A stretch of DNA of 64,000 nucleotides. It comes from Berghia stephanieae. Its lineage: Eukaryota; Mollusca; Gastropoda; Nudibranchia; Aeolidiidae. This document shows positions 1 to 13,900 of this stretch, one piece after another. The notes under the pieces were generated by a model, which did no database searches, was not told where the DNA came from, and saw only the letters and a list, made by a program, of their open reading frames with translations. The stretch's first letter is position 1. Each line of letters starts with the position of its first letter. A program made the translations under genes and the position numbers. The stretch lies in contig CM067450.1 in the NCBI GenBank assembly GCA_034508935.3, forward strand, positions 4,822,256 through 4,886,255. Direction: 5' to 3'.

Positions 1-26
1 TAGGTTTTTCAGTGCCAGGGTCTCAA

Positions 27-790
<764 letters not shown>

Positions 791-1059
791 ATTATCATCA
801 TTTATTACTCTCATTAAGTATTGCCATCATCATCCTCACTATCATAATCCTCGTCGTCGTTGCTGTTGTTGTTGTTTTGCTTTGTTATCTCTTGTTTTTA
901 ATGATGGATAATAATAATAAAAGTTAATCTTATATTTAACGGAGCGTTTACTGCCAAAACTATCTGACTATGCCAGCTTTAATCTTTATGATTATAATGT
1001 GTGATTTCGATTTTAGAGTCGGCAAAAGGCTGTAAGAATTGTTTTTATGAGTTTAAAAA
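791..1059 (+). other. Region upstream of QTRT2
   Basis: AT-rich unique sequence between the microsatellite and the first coding exon. It should hold the 5' UTR and promoter of QTRT2. I see no clear TATA box or CpG-rich stretch. Confidence 0.4.
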
Positions 1060-1851
1060 ATGAATTTTAATGTTGAACTTGTTCATGCGTCAGGTGGACG
1101 ATTAGGAAAAATAGTGCAAATTGCTAATGGAAGGACTGTAACGATCGACACACCCATGTGTACTTTATTTACCAAAGGAGGTTTGTTGCCTTTTTAACTT
1201 TTTATTTTTATTTTTGATGGTTAAGTTAAGTTTAAGGCTTAAGGGAAGGGTCTGGCCTAAGTCTACTATTAGGTTAAATATATAAAAATGCTTATGATCT
1301 CTGTCTCTAACGTCTTTAGTTTACTAGAGACTAGAGGCTCTTCCACTTTCACTTAGTAGTACTAAGTGAAAGGGGAAGAGTCTCTAGTAAAGTAAAGACA
1401 TTTCATTAGAGACAGAGATCATCAGCATTTTTATATATTTATAACTATAATAACCTATTAAATTTATGTTAAATTGCCATGTCATCCAGCGCCTGTCTGC
1501 CTTAGCTTCATATGCACTTCTTCTTTGACTTTTACTTGGACAAAAATGAATCACTTACACTTGTTCGAATGGAAAGCACTTTGTGATAGACAAACAGAAT
1601 CAACTCAAACGCCGAAATTGAAATTGTTCCTGACTCACATTTTTAATAGCAGTTTCATTCATGCTACAATCATCGTAAGGAAACGTTAAATAATATTTAA
1701 CATATTTCCATTTCCATTTCAGGGAGCGTACCATATCTGAGCCTCAATATGCTTGAAAGGGTCAAATTTATTCCAGAAATTGCCACCATGAGTATAAATT
1801 CATTGTATGTAATTTCTGTTTATTTTGCTGTCTCCCCCTTGCTCATTATAG

Positions 1852-1919
<68 letters not shown>

Positions 1920-4900
1920 TCCTCTTATTTCTGTCTTTCTCTCACGCACACACACACACACACACACATACACACACCATAAAGAACACATTCATATACC
2001 AATAATCAAATTACATTCCATTTGTTATTTGGTTGGAGTTTTTAATTATTTAAAAAAAAGTATTATTTGTCAACGAAAACATTATAATGCCTAAATATCT
2101 GTTAAAGTTAAAGGCTGCAAAAAAAACTATTTTTAAATGCTTGTTTTTCTATGTCCTGAAAAATATTGTTTGAGTGTCCATTGTGTTGCGTTCACATGAT
2201 CTTTGACTTTGGTCCATTATTGTTACGAGCGACATCTCCATCAGCATTATGGATAAAGAGGAGTCAAATAAATAATGCTTTGTTGTCATCCAAATTTTGA
2301 ACTCTCCATCTCTCTATATTGCAAAAGTATTTGTCAACCAAAAATTATAAAGTTTGAAATTCATTTTCAACAAGATAGAATATGCCCAAGCACACCTGTA
2401 AGGTATTGGAACTATCTTTCGTTTAAAATCATTTTTTAAAGAGCTAATAGGTTTTAAAAACCTTTAAATGCTCTGTGAAACGTGTATATATAGATACAGT
2501 TTTTCAAAGTTGAAAAATGAACAGTCATCGTTAATTTGACACTTTTGATGATGATATTTTACTCTGATACATTTTTTTCATGGAATTCTATTTTTTTTCC
2601 TTTCTTTTTTTATGATATAGCAAAACGACCAACATTTCCTGTTGATGTAATTTCCCCTTATTTAAAAAAAGACTTCGCTTAAACCGTAATCTAACTACAC
2701 TACAAAGGTAGATCACTAAGTCCATTTGATTACCAGTTTTTACTGCTTTGTCATGCTTTTTGTTTTTTTATTTAATGTAATATCTCATAGAATTATATCT
2801 TTTCCTTTATTTTAGTGTGGAACATGTAGACAGTTTACGACAAAGTGGGAAGCGACTTGCTGAGTTTACATCAATGAAGGTTTGTGTCCATTGTTTTTTT
2901 GTTGTTTGTTTTTTAAATAGATGTTATGGCCAAAAACATAGAAAAGAATTTTAAATTATAATCATTGTGGGCTGACCAAGATTTTAGTTTTAGAACTATT
3001 TTTTCTAGATATCTATTTCCATTTACCAACCACTGCATGTCATCTTTTTTCATCATATTCAATGATTTAGATACGGAGGGAATCTTCTTTAAATTATTTA
3101 AAATGTATATTGTATTCTTTTTCACATATGGAAGTTATTTACTCTAGATGAATTACAATTATAAGTGATGATAGTAACCTCTCAATTTGTTCTTTTTATT
3201 CTTCTAATGCAACTTTTCAGAATAAGCTCATATTCTCATCCCTACACGATGCCAGTCTTCCCCTCCAGTCAGGCAAAAATGACAAATCTGGTGTTGCTGT
3301 ATGGGGCAGAGGTGGAAAGACTATGGTAGGTCCTGGTATTTCCTTAGACTCTTCATCCAATGTAAGACTAGAAGATAGAGTTTTAATGTTGCTGTATGGG
3401 GCAGAGGTGGGAAGACTATGGTAGGTCCTGGTATTTCCTTAGACTCTTCATCCAATGTAAGACTAGAAGATGGAGTTTTAATGTTGCTGTATGGGGCAGA
3501 GGTGGGAAGACTATGGTAGGTCCTGGTATTTACTTAGACTCTTCATCCAATGTAAGACTAGAAGATAGCGTTTTAATGTTGCTGTATGGGGCAGAGGTGG
3601 AAAGACTATGGTAGGTCCTGGTATTTCCTTAGACTCTTCATCCAATGTAAGACTAGAAGATGGAGTTTTAATGTTGCTGTATGGGGCAGAGGTGGAAAGA
3701 CTATGGTAGGTCCTGGTATTTCCTTAGACTCTTCATCCAATGTAAGACTAGAAGATAGAGTTTTAATGTTGCTGTATGGGGCAGAGGTGGGAAGAAGACT
3801 ATGGTAGGTCCTGGTACAGTGCAACCTCAGGTCCCGATTTTTTTGCTATATGTTAATAGTAATAAAAACCCAAAATAGCAACATACATTTTAGTAAAACC
3901 CCTGTTTAGCGACATCATTATTACAATAATCGGCAGTTGAAACTGATGCTTGATACCCGACCATCATCATCTCATATTCTTAACCAATAAATAACCCTTT
4001 TTTCCTCCTAATGAGATCGCTTTGTTACCGACCAATCAGAACACACGTTTACTTCATTGCATGGAATCAGTGCTGGTTCATATGGAACAATAGCAAAAGA
4101 AGTTTATCAGTGGATGGAACTCTCAAGGTTCCATTAACCTTCCCTGTTAGCAACCTGTCTGAAGTCAGTGGAAGTTAACTGATATCAGGCAATGCCATGC
4201 CCAATGGGGGCAATTATGGATATTTATGGTCTTATAATTTGTTGGAATAGCCGGGAAAGCAGTAACAGTCTCTTTCACTTTTTTATTTTCATTTGAAAAA
4301 TCAGTTGTTTTTCTAATCAGTCCAAAATTGATATTATTGTGGTTAATACCTGTTTTGTTTTTTTGTTTTTTTAAGGATGGGGGGGGGGGGGGGGTATTCT
4401 TTTTAAATATCTCATTGCTAGTTGTGGATCTACTAATTCTAAGTGATTGTAAATTTTGGTGCATTTAAATAAAAATTTCGGTATTCAAAACATATCAGCA
4501 TTATCACATGGATTTTAATTAAAATCAAAACTAGATGTGTGCATCTGTGTTCTTGTGCGGTACATATTGGCACTTGATTTATTCTTAGTTTTGTTAAATT
4601 ACATTCCAGCATTGTTTACAATCAAAACAATGACAATACACATTGGAGAGTGAAAGTGTAACTGGTATACCCTTGTAAAACAATTCTTTCAGGCACTGGT
4701 CCGTGCATCACATTGTTATGCATTCACAGGTCTACTACACCCCCTTTTTGCACCATCTCGAAAACCCTGGAATAACGACACCCCTGGATAATGACATAAT
4801 TTTCCAGTCCCGGGCGATGTCGCTATCCAGGGGTTGTACTGTATTTCCTTAAACTTTTCATGTAATGTGAGACTAGAAGACAATTTTTTAATGTTGGATG

Positions 4901-7900
4901 AAAGCTTCTTTGATGTCAAGTCCATATTCAATTTATAAGAAAAATTACAGCTCGTTTCTTCATTTATATATGAGGACTTTTGTAGAGGAAAAAAATGTCT
5001 TCAAAATATCATTGAAAATAATTTAACAGCTTAGAGAGCTGAAAGAAAATTGGCCATCTTCGTTTTTCAGAGATATTTTTTTTAGACAAGCCTTTATATT
5101 TCTATTTCTTATTTCAAGGAAAAAAGGTTAAAAATAACCTTGTCATTTATTTTGTTTTGATTTTATCAGAATTCCACTTATATTTTTAGTGACCTTTTTT
5201 TTTTCAAATATTTATTTTATTATTAGATCAATATTTTTCTGCAAATCTCTCTATTTAATTTGCAAATTAAAGTTAGATCCAGCAACATACATGAAAATTC
5301 AAGAGGCAATCCAGCCAGACTGGCTTCTGGCTCTGAGTGACGGGGATACCGATGTGGAAAGTACGGAGAAGAGGGCAGGGAAAGCTGTGGATAGAACATT
5401 GGACTTCTTGGATGAAATTGTATCGGCAAGGGAGAAATCTCAGGTATAGTCCGTTGCCTTTGCATTCTTACATACTTAACATTTTTCAAAAACTAGAGGT
5501 GCCTAAGTGAGCCAATGAAATGGAGAGAACAATAAAGGGAGTAAATGTGACTCGTATGTAAGGAACCAACACAAAACAATTGACGAAATATATATATATA
5601 TAATATATATATATATATGTGTGTGTGTGTATAATATATGTGTATATATATATATTGAAGAATACTAGACAACACCTTCCCCCACCCCCGTCCCACTACC
5701 TTATTTATTCCCATTATCTTTCTCCATTTTGGCATTTTCCTTTAACAGCAAGATTGAATATCCTTTTACCGCGATTTCACTCACTATTAACATCTGTTTA
5801 CAACCATAGATCCAATTATTTTCACTAACGGAGCAGTTAAGTCTTCAATGAAACTAACAAATTAGGATGCAGGCACTGGGATCAGATGTCTGAAGAATTG
5901 TGCTTGAAACAGTGCCAGTCAAAGCAAGATAGAAAAATACAAGGAAAAAAAATCCCCAAAAATCACTCTTCCTCGACAGTCTGTGAAAACTGATTTTTTG
6001 GGTTGTTTTTCTGTTTTTGAAGATGTTTGATGGTCTTACAATTGTTACATTTGTTATAAATTAATTAGTTTACGTCTTTGTTTTAATTCAATTTCAAGTA
6101 TTTTTTTTTAACAACCAAATTACAAAATAGTGATAGTCGTTTATTGGGTTATTTTTCACGCAATGTGTTGGTCTTTTTCCAACTCCAGGATAACCTTTTT
6201 CTCTTGTAGAAACAAAGTTGAGACATCAAGTTATTAAAATATATCATACAGGCGAAGCCAGGCTTTGTTGTATTACACATGTGTCCATGTTGGTAACTGT
6301 CAGAGATGGCTCACTGCCAGCTTATCTTTAAATTCCCCCCCCCCCCCCCCCAATTGTGACCCATCGTCTCAAAATAGTATTATGTCAGGATGAACCAGAT
6401 GCAACATGCACACATTTGCAGGTCTGGTAACTGAATGCAATCATGGCCTTGTTTTAATGTTGTATTGGAACATATTTTGTGTTGGTTTGAAAGTATTTCT
6501 ATTACAACAATGGGCCCATAACGATTTGGGTTATCAGATCTGCAAATAAGTATGCGTCTGCCAAATGCTATAAAATCAACTTAAAGCAAAATTGATGATG
6601 AAAAATATGAAAACTTAGTTTTTATCACCTTACAATAACTGTGTTCATCCTCCCCAAATATACAAATAAACTTAAATCAAGTCTGATATTGTTGGCTTCC
6701 ATTTTGATTTTAAGTATCTTAATCAGTCCAGCATGTGTTTTACTGATGCTTGGATTTGGTGGGAGGAATGTGCATCTGAGGCCCTCAAGACGTGGTATGT
6801 TACTGTTTCATTGGGGTGTTGACATAAGGGGCTGAAAGGAGACGTGTCTTTTTGTTATTTTACTTAAATGGCTGTTGAGTGATATGTGTTGTGTTCTTAG
6901 TTGAAAGATGATGTTTTGTTTGGGTTTTCTGAGTTTATTTAGGTTATTAGTCTTTACAGGAGTGGTCATATGGGTAAATATACATCTACCCGTCATGCTT
7001 ACTGCCCAACTGTTCATCCATTCGTCTTACTTATTTGTTTTGATAATTTTGTTATGCTGTGTCTAAGGATACTGAAATTGATGATTTTAAAAATGTTGAT
7101 CGGACTCTGTCTAGTCCGTCAAAAGTGGCAGAGATACGTATTTATGTTATGCTTAAATGTTTGCTAGGAACCTTAACAAATTTTAACGTTCCTCCCTCCA
7201 GGTTTTAAAGAGTTCCAGCCTGATAGGAGTCTTGGTTGGTGGGTTTAGTGAGAGGCACAGACAAAGGAGTGCCACAGAAACATCAGCTCGGCCTGTCCAT
7301 GGTGAGTTAGGTTATAAAAGTAAATCCTTCAGAGTCATATAAGGCCTATGAAACCAGCGTTCACTCTGGTCTCTTTAGTATTAAACAGACAGTGGTAATT
7401 GCTTGCTGCCCTTTTGAAGGATGCTGGTCTATTGTTGAGTATTTTCTGACAGGTTTATCAGACCCAGCTACCCAATCATTTCTAGGTGGATAGGGGGAGG
7501 GGAGGGGAGGGTCAGACAAAAATCTTGACAGCATTCATAATCGATACCCTGCTCTCTTTTTGTGTTAGACGAGGGCTCTACTGCTGGGCTAGTGGGACCT
7601 TCTAGTTCTAGTTAGGTAATCCATGTCATTTGTGGATATTTAATAAAAAATTTTTTTCCTAATTGAGCTTTTATATAGTGCAATATCCACTGAACGTGCT
7701 CAAAGCGCTTTACAACACCGACCAACAGCAACAAATAAAGAACGAGACATGGCGCCTCTGGGGCGATAATACAAATAGTTTTTAGACAGAGACAATGCTG
7801 TTAACCGCCAGGTACTCATTCGTGATGGTTGCACCAAGATATTTGAACTTTTTAACTATATTTGATGATTTCCCCTTTCCTGGTGAGGTGAAAAGATAGA

Positions 7901-10900
7901 CCTTGGTTTTGTTTGTTAATGATCATGTACTAGGTTTTCTTGATGTTCAGAAAAAGTCCCTTTGCTTCGCTACCACCCACGAATTTGTCAAGCACAAAAA
8001 GTGCCTCTAAGGAAACTCTCTAAGTAGATTGTAGACAAGAGCCACTTTAGTATTTTGCTTAATACCTTTTTGACTTTAACACTACAGTGGAGTCCTGATG
8101 AATCAACACCGTCAGACCAGAAAAAAATATAAAGCAAGGTTGACTTTATCCACTATCAATGGAACACACTTGGATAAAAAAAACAGAAAATTTGGGACCA
8201 ACTGAGGTGCTGATTTTATGCGGATTCTACTGTAATTTGAACTTAGCAAGAATTGAGTTTTCTGTTCAGATTTCAATGTAAAAGGAGTCGTTTGAGTAAA
8301 TGACTCATTGTATCTTTTTTTTTTTTTTTAAATTTCAGGATTCCTTCTTGAGGGTTTTCAAAAGGGTAACACAGAAGAAAGCTTGGTTGACGACGAATCT
8401 TTCCAGAAAATTCTAACCAAAACAATTGTAAGCATTTTCAGTTTGTTATGAATGATGTCATAAGTCAAACCAAACTCTTTCACATGAAGCTATATGGGTC
8501 AGTGTTTGAGATGGTTAGACTTTAAAATCTTTCATTATTACCTGGGCTTGGAAGAGCTGGAATACTTTTCCACAATTTGATGATCTCAAATCTGATATAT
8601 ATTATCATTGGGTTTCTATGTAAATTTACTTTTGTTGTAATACCTATAGATTTCATTTTCAACATAATCTAAGCTGCCCTAAAAATCTTACTTCATACTG
8701 CCCTCACTTGCCATTTCCTGTATTTATTTATTTTTTTTAAATAAATAAAATTCCATATATTCATCCCATAGAGGAAATTTGTTTGTGGGGTCTATGCCAA
8801 GGGAAGACTAAAATAACCCAGGCATCAGCTGCAGTGCAGAGCTGCAAATTGAGCTAGGGCGAGGTGAGTTGCTCATGACCACACAACGCAGTGGCAGGTG
8901 ATCGAACTAGGTACCTTTCAGGTACGAAGCAAAGATCGTACTGCTGAGCCACGCTGCCCCCTGTAGTCATGCAGTTCAATGCATCCTTCAAGTTCACACA
9001 CATATAATCTTTTACATCATGTCGCTATGAAAACATGGATTTAAAGTCCTCGTTCAAGTTAATTGAGCTGCACACTATTACATTTTTTTTTGGAAAGAGT
9101 ACAATATATATAAATATAAAATGTTATTAACAATTTTGACAAAAGTTTATACTTTTTCAATATATATATATATCTATATATATATATACTCTCTATTTTC
9201 AGGGTTGCCTTCCTGAGAATAAGCCACGCCTCATGGAAACTCCTTGGTCTCCTCTTCAAGTGATAAAGGCTGTCAAACTGGGTATTGACGTCTTCTCCAG
9301 TGCGTATCCTTTACAAAAGATATTTAAATTTGGTAAAAAGGTGAAATCTTACTATGGATGGTACCGTATGCAATTAATTAAAATGTGTACTAGTCTGCCT
9401 GCCAAAACAATTGTAACCAACACGCATTAGAGAGAATCTAGTGATAACTAATCACCTCTCTGGCGATTTAAAAACAATAACAAAGAGCGGAGAGATGCCA
9501 CCTACAGTTCATTCTTTGTTGTTGTTTTTAAGGGTTTTACAGTGCTTGCAACAAATTTAGGTCATATCAGTGGCAGTAAAAAGGAAGAAAATAGGATGGT
9601 AAAAAGTTCTAGAATTGCAATTAAAGTACCCAAGAATAAGCAAGACAAAGGGGAATTGGTTTAAATAGGGAAGATGTAGATTCCAAGAGCACACTATCAG
9701 TGTACTTAGTTTGAGATCACTAAATGTCTCATTCAGACAAAAGCACAGGTACCCATCAAGAGGAACACACTCAATTGTTTACAAAACATAGATATGTAAA
9801 AGGAAAAATAATATAGTGCATGACAGAGATTATGATTTGCAAGGAAAAAAATATCATCTCCCAAAACTAACTATACATTTGACTTTCCCTCCCAGCCAGG
9901 GTATCCGGTTAGGGCCAGGACAAAACCAAACAATCTCATTCCAAGACAAAGACAGAAAGCAAGTTGGAAAACAAATATAAGGGGATAGAAGACAGTATGT
10001 ACCCCCATGTCTGCTATGGGAGGTCAGGAACCCCACCCAGATTTCATTCTTTACTACATAAACAGACATTGCAACAAAATGCACAAGAGAAAAAAAACAA
10101 CAACAATCCTTGAGAGCCTCAACAGCAATTGATCTGGAATTTATCTTGGTTTCTATAGCATTTAACGTACAAGAACTGCATGTCCCCGTTGGATGTGATG
10201 CTAGTCTTAACACATAGCACTTTCTCCCACATCTTACCTTACATACCAAAGCCACCCAATACTCTTCAACAGTCGTAACGTCACTTCCTTCCAAATGACG
10301 CATGGTAACTTAGTAACACTGGCTCTAAACTATCGGAACAATGGTGGACGCCCGTATGAAATATTTCTCTGGCGAGCATAAAAGCGGATCCAGAGGAAAA
10401 AAAACATAAATTTGATCATGTTTTGACTTTTACACATTCTGATCACAAGACATATGAAAAGTTCTAGCCAGAATGAAGAATAAAAAGTAATGATTTTCAT
10501 GTTTAGAACCAAGATGGGCGACGTGACATCAGACTACTGAATCCAATTGCTGCTGGGTGGATAGGGAAGTATAGAAAACGTTAACTTCAACTGAATCAAT
10601 ACTGGTCCATTTGAGAGGCGAGTACTTTACCAACCACTGATCTAACATTACTCCCAGGGAGGCCAAAACAAGAAATTGAATTTTAATAATAATATTTACA
10701 TTGGTGGAAGATTTCCTACTTCACCTGGAATTCTATTTATTTTTAGAAATGGATTTTTTTTCTGCCTCTAGATCGCCCAACATAATAAGGTTGTGAGGCA
10801 ATAGGTCACATTTGTTTGTTTTGTTTTGTTTTGTTTTTAAGGATTTTACGGCGCTTGCAACACATTTAGGTTATATCAGCGCCAGTAAAAAGGAAGAAAA

Positions 10901-13900
10901 TGGGACAGTAAAAAGTACTAGAATTACAATTAAAGCATCCAAGAAAAAGTAAGACAAAGGGGAACTGGGAACAAATAGGGATCAGATGTAGATTCCAAGA
11001 GCATACCATCAATGCTCTCAGTTTGAGATCACCAATAAGTCTCATCCGGACACAAGCACGGCCCCCACTAAGAGGAATACACTCAAATGCTTACATTATA
11101 AATTAGAACAAATATAATTATACATAACAGAGAGATGATTTACAAGGAAAAAAATATCATCTCCCAAAACAATAACTATGCATTCGACTGTTTCCCTCCC
11201 AGCTCATTCCAAGACAAAGACAGAATGCAAGTTGGAAAACAGATATAGGGGGATAGAAGACACAATAAGTACCTCCCTGCCCACTATGGGAGGTAGGAAC
11301 CCCACCCAGTAGGTCAGATTTCAACATAAGTTTCAGGATTTTTGAATTTGTAGGAAATGGATTGCAGGTGTATTTAATAATGTTGTCAAAGCCTTGACCT
11401 ATTGTACTAGCTACCCTCACACCCTAGCAGAGAAAGGACATGCAATGACAGAAGACTTCAGTTTGCCTCAAACACCTGCCCCTAAGTCTGGAGAAGGGGA
11501 AAATGGAGAGGAGGTTGATACCAACCAATCAGCTGTCATGGACCTCAACGATAAAAAGTGAGTGGTTGTAAAAGAATCTTTGTTAAGGTGGCTGTCGTCA
11601 TTCTACCCTTTTCTTTGTTTTTAGAGGTAATATGGGGCTTGTGACACTAACAGGTGCGGCTATTTGGTCTTGTGGTAGGACACTCGCTTTCGGATCAGAA
11701 GGTCCTGGGTTCGAAACTTGCTCGCGCATAGTTGAGTCCTCTCTCACCACACTCAGGGGTGTAAAATGTGTACCTGGCCCCGTTAACAGCGTTATCTATG
11801 TAGGAATAAAAAATTGTAATATCGCCTAACAGGCATCATGTCTCGTTCTACAAGTTGCTTGATGCTGTTGGTCAGGGACTCCTTGTAAAGCGCTTTGAGC
11901 ACATTTGGTGGATAATGCCCTATATAAAAGCTCAAGTTTTTTTAACAGGTCAGTTCAGCGCCAGTAAAAGGGAATCTGATAAAGTGGAAATGTTATAGAT
12001 GTGAAGTTAAACGCATCAAAGAAAAAGCATGATAAAGATGTCTGGTTCAGTTAGGGAACAAAAGATTCCATAAGCAAGCCACCAAAGTCCTATACAGGCA
12101 TAAAGAATCTCAATATGAAGGATACACTCATGTTTTGTTTGTTTGTTGTTTTTAAAGGTTTTACGGCACTTGCAACACATTTAGGTTATATCAGCACCAG
12201 TAAAGAGGAAGAAATTGGATATCGAGTAAAAAGTTCTAGAATTATAATTAAAGCATCCAAGAAAAAGTAAGACATAGGGGAACTGGGAACAAATAGGGAC
12301 CAGATGTAGATTCCAAGAGCATACCACCAATGTACTTAGTTTGAGATCACCTATGAGTCTCATCCGGACCCAAGCACAAAATCCAACAAAGAGGAACACG
12401 CTCAAATGCTTACATTATACATTCAAAATAACAAATATAATAATACATAACAGAGAGATGATTTACAAGGAAAAAAATATCATCTTCCAAAACAATAACT
12501 ATGCATTTGACTGTTTCCCTCCCAGCCAGGACTGCGACGAGGGCCAGGACAAAACCAAGTAACCTCATTCCAAGACAAAGACAGAAAGCATGCCGGATAA
12601 CAGATATAAGGGGATAGAAGACACAGTATGTACCTCTCTGCCCACTATGCGAGGATACACTCAAATGTTTAGAAAATACAACACATTAAAAACTAAGACT
12701 TAAAACTAATAACAATAATAGTACATAACAAAGAAAGGATTGACAAGGAGGAAAATATCATTTCTCAAAAAAGGGTACTCTACATTTGATTGTCTCCCTC
12801 CCAGCTAAGGATCCTTGCCAGGACCAGAAAAAAAAGAGCAATTTCAAAGTCCCAGGTTTGAGAGTCTTCTACCAAGATGAGCGTAATTTTAATCAATCAG
12901 TATTTGAAGTAAGAGTTTTATGGCCAAAATATGAAAATGTGTTTTTCCAAAGGATGGAGATGGTTGAATAGGAGTGTGATCAGAAATAGTAATAGACAAA
13001 TTGATGGGTTGGAACTGTAGGATACCTACTTCATTTTCTTCAACACCATGTCCTTGGAGAAATACTTTCTACATATTATGATGATGATGCCGGTTTGTTT
13101 GTTTTTTGTTTTTAATTTTTTTTTTTTTTTTTCCGATGACTACTATGTTACTAGTGTGCATCTGTGTAAGTGTGTCTATGTCAATATTGTATTGTTATAA
13201 ATGTGTAACCAAATGACAAATTGCCACTTTTTTGAGGACAATAAAGATAATAAAGGAATAAAGGAACCCCACCCAGTGTCTAGTCTTTGATTGTTTACAT
13301 CTTTCCCAATGCAGGTTCTTTGGGGACTTCAGCCCGGTGCTAGAAGGATGCCATTGTTACACATGTGCTACATTTACACGCTCTTACATCCACCATCTAC
13401 TCAACACATCAGAACTGTTGGCTCATGTGCTCCTCACCGTGTAAGGCTTCTTTTTTTTTTTTTGTGTTAAGGATGTGGATTGGGTGTATCATTTTACCTG
13501 TTCTTCTCATTCTTAGCGTCTATAACAAACAAGCTGTTTCGTTAGATTTCTCAGACATTACTATGAATTATGAAGTTTGCCGTGTGGTTTGATGGTTGAT
13601 GTACAAACACTTTTGTAAAGCCCTTCTGAGCACGTTGAGTGGATATTGCGCTATATAAAAGCTCAAGTTTTGTTGGGGTTTGTTTTTTTTTCAAAATGTA
13701 AATGTGTAGCAGTTTCGAGTTTTATATTAGATTTAAATGTGGTTATATCATAAAATTATGAGCAATATGGAATTTTTGTTTGTTTGTTGCTTTAGGTCTC
13801 TTCCAACACAATTGAGGTTATATGAGAGACCGCTGAAACAAAAAAACAAGCAATCCAACAAAAATAGTACAAATGTCAATTAAAATCATAACCTAAAGAT

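Noticed and set aside
3293-3815. CRISPR-like regular array
   Set aside because: Units are contiguous 95-bp repeats with no spacers, in an animal gene. The 30-bp array at 49097 also has no unique spacers.
9854-10303. Minus-strand frame of 149 codons, and similar ones at 16172 and 51243
   Set aside because: Each runs through a family B SINE (the WVGILTSHSGQGG stretch) and has no domain. Repeats explain them.
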